Below are positions 22,760 to 24,846 of a DNA stretch of 24,846 bases, one piece after another. Position 1 is the first letter of the stretch; every line of letters begins with the position of its first letter. A program made the position numbers and the translations under genes. The stretch lies in assembly GCA_964402955.1 (NCBI GenBank), contig CAYOEZ010000043.1:1-24846 (forward strand). Direction: 5' to 3'. The notes below the pieces were generated by a model, which was not told where the DNA came from, did no database searches, and worked only from the letters and a program-made list of their open reading frames with translations. The DNA comes from CAYOEZ01 sp964402955. GTDB lineage: Bacteria > Chloroflexota > DTOL01 > DAOUCN01.

Positions 22760-23716
22760 TTATTGCCTCCCCACCTGCCGGGCTGCCAGTTCCGGCCCAC
22801 CAGGCTCCAGGTTGTCCTGCGGCACATCCTGGACAATGAGGAGCGGTGTGTTTCCATAGCTGAGGAAAGAGGTCACTACGCCTCCATGGGGCCAACGGGT
22901 CTCGCCCGTGTATCCGTGTGCGCTCAAGATGACCAAGTCCACCTTCTCCTGATCCGCCAGCTCATGCAACGCCGCTTCCACGCTATCTTTCACCAGAAGT
23001 CGCGTTTCAGTGTCGCCGGAGAGGCGAGAATTGAGCTCGTCCAGATAGCGTGCAGCCTCCGTCTGGTTGCACTCTACTATCCGCTGCGCCAGCTCGGCGT
23101 CCTCGGGCGAAAGTGGCGTCCGCCGGGGCATCTCGGGCCGGCGCACCACGTGCACGAACAGCGCCTGGGCGTCGTGGGCGCGAGCCAGCATCTCAGCCGG
23201 AGGCAGAACACACTCAGCTCGCTGCGACCCATCCATGGGCAGAAGAAGGCGATGATAGCGCAAACCGATGAGCTCGGATGGCCCGGGCTGATAGGCCCGT
23301 ACGACCATGATGGACGTGTATGCGCGCAGGATGATCTTCTGTACGACACTGCTCACGTTCCAGCTGCTCAGGCCGCTCTGGCCGTGGCTGCTCAACATGA
23401 TCAGATCGCTCCTGGATACACGTGAGTGCTCCACGACACGTTCGGCGGCCTCGCCTTCCAGGATGATGGACTCTGCCTCTACTCCGGCTCGCCCCATTTG
23501 CGCAACCATCTCCGCGAGATATTTCTCGGCTTCCGCACGGTGCATCTGCCAATCGAAAGCGTCGACAGCGCGTGCGTAGTTCGTCATATGCACGGGATCA
23601 AGCACGTGCAACAACGTGACGTGAGACTGGAAAACGGCGGCCAGGGCAACAGCGTGGGGCAATACACGCTCGGCAAGGGCAGACCGATCCAGCGGGACAA
23701 GAATCTCTTTGAACAT
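22760..23716 (-). CDS. Tandem UspA-domain universal stress protein
   Basis: This 318-residue protein contains two UspA domains. The first (about 1-145) begins MFKEILVPLD and contains SSHGQSG. The second (about 153-300) begins RLLLPMDGS and contains SAHGYTG. The GxxG part of the ATP-binding motif is present in both; the later G(S/T) is replaced in the first by NVSS, so nucleotide binding may be weakened. No membrane segment is seen, so it is cytoplasmic. ATG 23716 has GGGGAGG followed by TAGGTGCA, a strong ribosome site. It is the first gene of the operon with the cyclic glucan synthase, whose GTG starts three bases after this stop. The context suggests control of, or coexpression with, envelope glucan synthesis under stress. 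A promoter lies at 23853-23881. Confidence 0.9.
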   Translation of the reverse strand: MFKEILVPLDRSALAERVLPHAVALAAVFQSHVTLLHVLDPVHMTNYARAVDAFDWQMHRAEAEKYLAEMVAQMGRAGVEAESIILEGEAAERVVEHSRVSRSDLIMLSSHGQSGLSSWNVSSVVQKIILRAYTSIMVVRAYQPGPSELIGLRYHRLLLPMDGSQRAECVLPPAEMLARAHDAQALFVHVVRRPEMPRRTPLSPEDAELAQRIVECNQTEAARYLDELNSRLSGDTETRLLVKDSVEAALHELADQEKVDLVILSAHGYTGETRWPHGGVVTSFLSYGNTPLLIVQDVPQDNLEPGGPELAARQVGRQ

Positions 23717-23787
23717 TGCACCTACCTCCCCAATCAGGTGTGACCAGGAACGGAGAGCCAGTCACCATCCGGACAACGGTTATGTCA

Positions 23788-23808
23788 GGGCACAGTGTCT
23801 GTGTGCCC
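23788..23808. promoter_or_regulatory. Hairpin in the leader of the stress/glucan operon
   Basis: GGGCACA (23788-23794) and TGTGCCC (23802-23808) form a 7-bp stem with a 7-base loop in the predicted 130-base untranslated leader (about 23846 to 23717, minus strand). It may influence leader folding or stability; no known riboswitch is recognised. Confidence 0.4.
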
Positions 23809-23852
23809 AAGGAGTCGACGAAGGTCGCCATTGGTCAGTATTCAGGTAACAC

Positions 23853-23881
23853 ACTATACAGTATTGTGTCGCAGAAGGCAA
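23853..23881 (-). promoter_or_regulatory. Promoter of the UspA-glucan synthase operon
   Basis: On the minus strand TTGCCT (23881-23876) and TATAGT (23858-23853) are separated by 17 bases. The -10 matches 5 of 6 and the -35 4 of 6 consensus positions. Transcription would start near 23846. Confidence 0.6.
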
Positions 23882-23922
23882 ATGAAATCTTTGTGCTCAA
23901 GATAAGAGCACCGCCGCGGGTA

Positions 23923-24060
23923 CTAGGAAATGGCCTTGGCAATCAGAAGAGCGGCACGGGCCGCCCGGTACCCGCCAGCCCCATGGCAATGGAACCCGCC
24001 ACGACAGGGGTTTCGCACCAGAAAGTAGTACTGGGACGGAGAGACAAATGCGTGGGAGGA
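23923..24060 (-). pseudogene. Possible C-terminal relic of an FAD-dependent oxidoreductase
   Basis: In one minus-strand frame ending at a TAG at 23923-23925 the translation is NPCRGGFHCHGAGGYRAARA followed by ALLIAKAIS. This resembles the C-terminal FAD-contact segment of phytoene-desaturase-like oxidoreductases (PGGGxHGAxGxNAAR). Upstream the frame loses all resemblance and no start or ribosome site fits, so this is at most a degraded tail. It is the only gene-like signal in 23717-24189; the rest of that space holds the stress operon's leader and promoter. Confidence 0.3.
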
Positions 24061-24189
24061 GGCGCGCTCGCGCGCGGCGAAACGGCGCCGTCTTAGGGTC
24101 TGAGGCGAAGACACGCTCAGAAGAACAACACGGGCCTGAAGAGCGACTCGGGCCGTTGATCGCTCTCCAGGCCTGCACACGGGCGGCCC

Positions 24190-24366
24190 TTACAGCCCGA
24201 CGACTATGGCGGCAAGGAGCAAGAGCGCGGCAGCGGCAAACGCGAGCCAGAATGCGTACGGCGCGAGGGCCGCGATCGTCCCCATCTTGCCGAGTAGCCC
24301 CAGCAGCGCGAGAACCAGGGCTACGACCCACGTGATCTGCTTGGGACGGCTAAGTTTCACGTTCAT
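24190..24366 (-). CDS. 58-residue two-helix membrane protein
   Basis: ATG at 24366 opens a 58-codon frame ending at TAA (24192-24190). It begins MNVKLSRPKQ, then has two hydrophobic helices (about residues 11-27 and 38-57), the second very rich in Ala and Leu. A tight turn with KMG lies between. AGAGGAGAG ends about 8 bases before the ATG, a good ribosome site. A near-consensus promoter lies 123 bases upstream and a stable hairpin is in the leader. Similar tiny proteins opening with KLSKPKQ-like residues and two helices recur in Chloroflexota as far as I recall, but no function is known to me. The length and codon pattern, the ribosome site and the promoter together make it very likely real. 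Confidence 0.8.
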   Translation of the reverse strand: MNVKLSRPKQITWVVALVLALLGLLGKMGTIAALAPYAFWLAFAAAALLLLAAIVVGL

Positions 24367-24400
24367 CAGACACTCTCCTCTTTTGGAGTTTTGGATACGT

Positions 24401-24437
24401 AGCTCACGGCCTGAGCAAGCTCAGTGGCCCGTGAGCT
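24401..24437. promoter_or_regulatory. Stable hairpin in the leader of the small membrane protein gene
   Basis: AGCTCACGG (24401-24409) pairs perfectly with CCGTGAGCT (24429-24437), and an inner CTGAG/CTCAG pair extends the stem. It lies about 35 bases upstream of the start codon on the minus-strand transcript. No T-run follows, so it is a structured 5' leader rather than a plain terminator. Confidence 0.6.
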
Positions 24438-24495
24438 TGACAGGTCTCAGAGGTTGCTCTGCCAAGCGACGCGAATGGCCCAATTCGCTACAATT

Positions 24496-24524
24496 ATTGT
24501 ACCATTCTCTATTTGGACTGTCAA
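24496..24524 (-). promoter_or_regulatory. Near-consensus promoter of the small membrane protein
   Basis: On the minus strand TTGACA (24524-24519) and TACAAT (24501-24496) are 17 bases apart, with TGG before the -10. The -10 overlaps a palindrome TACAA-TTA-TTGTA (24489-24501) that could be an operator. The start site would be near 24489. Confidence 0.8.
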
Positions 24525-24547
24525 GGTTTTATTGAATCTCGTCTCAC

Positions 24548-24619
24548 TGCTCAGCGAAAACGTCAGGTATGAGTGCTCAGGGAAAATGTCTGAGTAGCTT
24601 GTTCAGTGGATGTATCAGG
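24548..24619. repeat. Three 26-bp-period repeats, probable insertion sequence end
   Basis: TGCTCAGCGAAAACGTCAGG (24548-24567) and TGCTCAGGGAAAATGTCTGA (24574-24593) are close copies. A third, degenerate copy begins TGTTCAG at 24600, exactly 26 bases on. Multiple spaced repeats of this sort are typical of IS21-like element ends. The remaining sequence to 24846 shows no intact coding frame; short stretches such as MYQGVLTDTDG have in-frame stops. Any element would extend beyond the window or be decayed. Confidence 0.45.
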
Positions 24620-24801
24620 GTGTCTTGACTGATACGGACGGATGTGGGAAGCGCTGGACACCATGACAAAGCGCACAGTACTGGCATAGCAGTTTCACTT
24701 CTTTTGGCCATTCCGTGGTCTTGACAATGGGGGTAACCATACTTGGTCACATCGGCGCAGACATTCGCGCGTGTGACTTACTCTTTCTTCACTGTGCGTG
24801 T

Positions 24802-24826
24802 CCGACGAGCTTGTTGGGCTTTTTTT
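24802..24826 (+). terminator. Weak terminator-like hairpin near the window end
   Basis: CCGAC (24802-24806) can pair with GTTGG (24813-24817, one G-U pair), followed two bases later by a run of seven T. The stem is short, so this is tentative. Confidence 0.25.
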
Positions 24827-24846
24827 ATATTTTCGAGCCTGGCTCT

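Noticed and set aside
23717..24096. A 126-codon plus-strand open frame
   Set aside because: It runs through the promoter and leader of the stress operon and has no ribosome site or recognisable domain.
24548..24619. Start of a CRISPR array
   Set aside because: Only three copies, the third degenerate, with 6-base gaps instead of spacer-length unique sequence.

Overview
The window is GC-rich, densely coding bacterial chromosome. Intergenic spaces carry families of short palindromic repeats, several promoters use an extended -10 element, and the gene set includes a ferredoxin-linked 2-oxoacid oxidoreductase, a very large cyclic glucan synthase and tandem universal stress domains. This looks like an environmental Chloroflexota (Anaerolineae-like) genome. 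That placement is an inference from overall character; no rRNA or other marker gene is present.

Left part (1-5630). On the minus strand is a two-gene operon for a 2-oxoacid:ferredoxin oxidoreductase: an alpha subunit, then a beta-gamma fusion. It has its own promoter at 2485-2514. Divergent from it, on the plus strand, are two paralogous proteins of the B12-binding-like/radical SAM type. The second has a normal CxxxCxxC cluster motif. The first has lost about 27 residues exactly where that motif should be.

Middle (5630-11230). A 929-residue Eco57I-type restriction-modification enzyme is bracketed by two opposite-orientation copies of one palindromic repeat, and its specificity segment is clearly less GC-rich than the rest. 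Next come an MNT nucleotidyltransferase/HEPN pair, a broken HAD phosphatase, and an unrecognised winged-helix-like protein with a very acidic tail that ends at a textbook terminator. This resembles a small defence or mobile island.

Right-middle (11230-13550). A GH123/DUF4091-like glycosidase carries an in-frame insertion of the same palindromic repeat families. It is followed by a scrap of tyrosine integrase and tandem hairpins.

Right (13555-24846). A minus-strand operon runs universal stress protein, a 2916-residue cyclic beta-1,2-glucan synthase (NdvB-like), then a small eRF1/Dom34-like protein, from a promoter at 23853-23881. Beyond it are a possible relic of an FAD oxidoreductase, a 58-residue two-helix membrane protein with a strong promoter and structured leader, and three 26-bp-period repeats that look like the end of an insertion sequence.

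No tRNA, rRNA or CRISPR array was seen.
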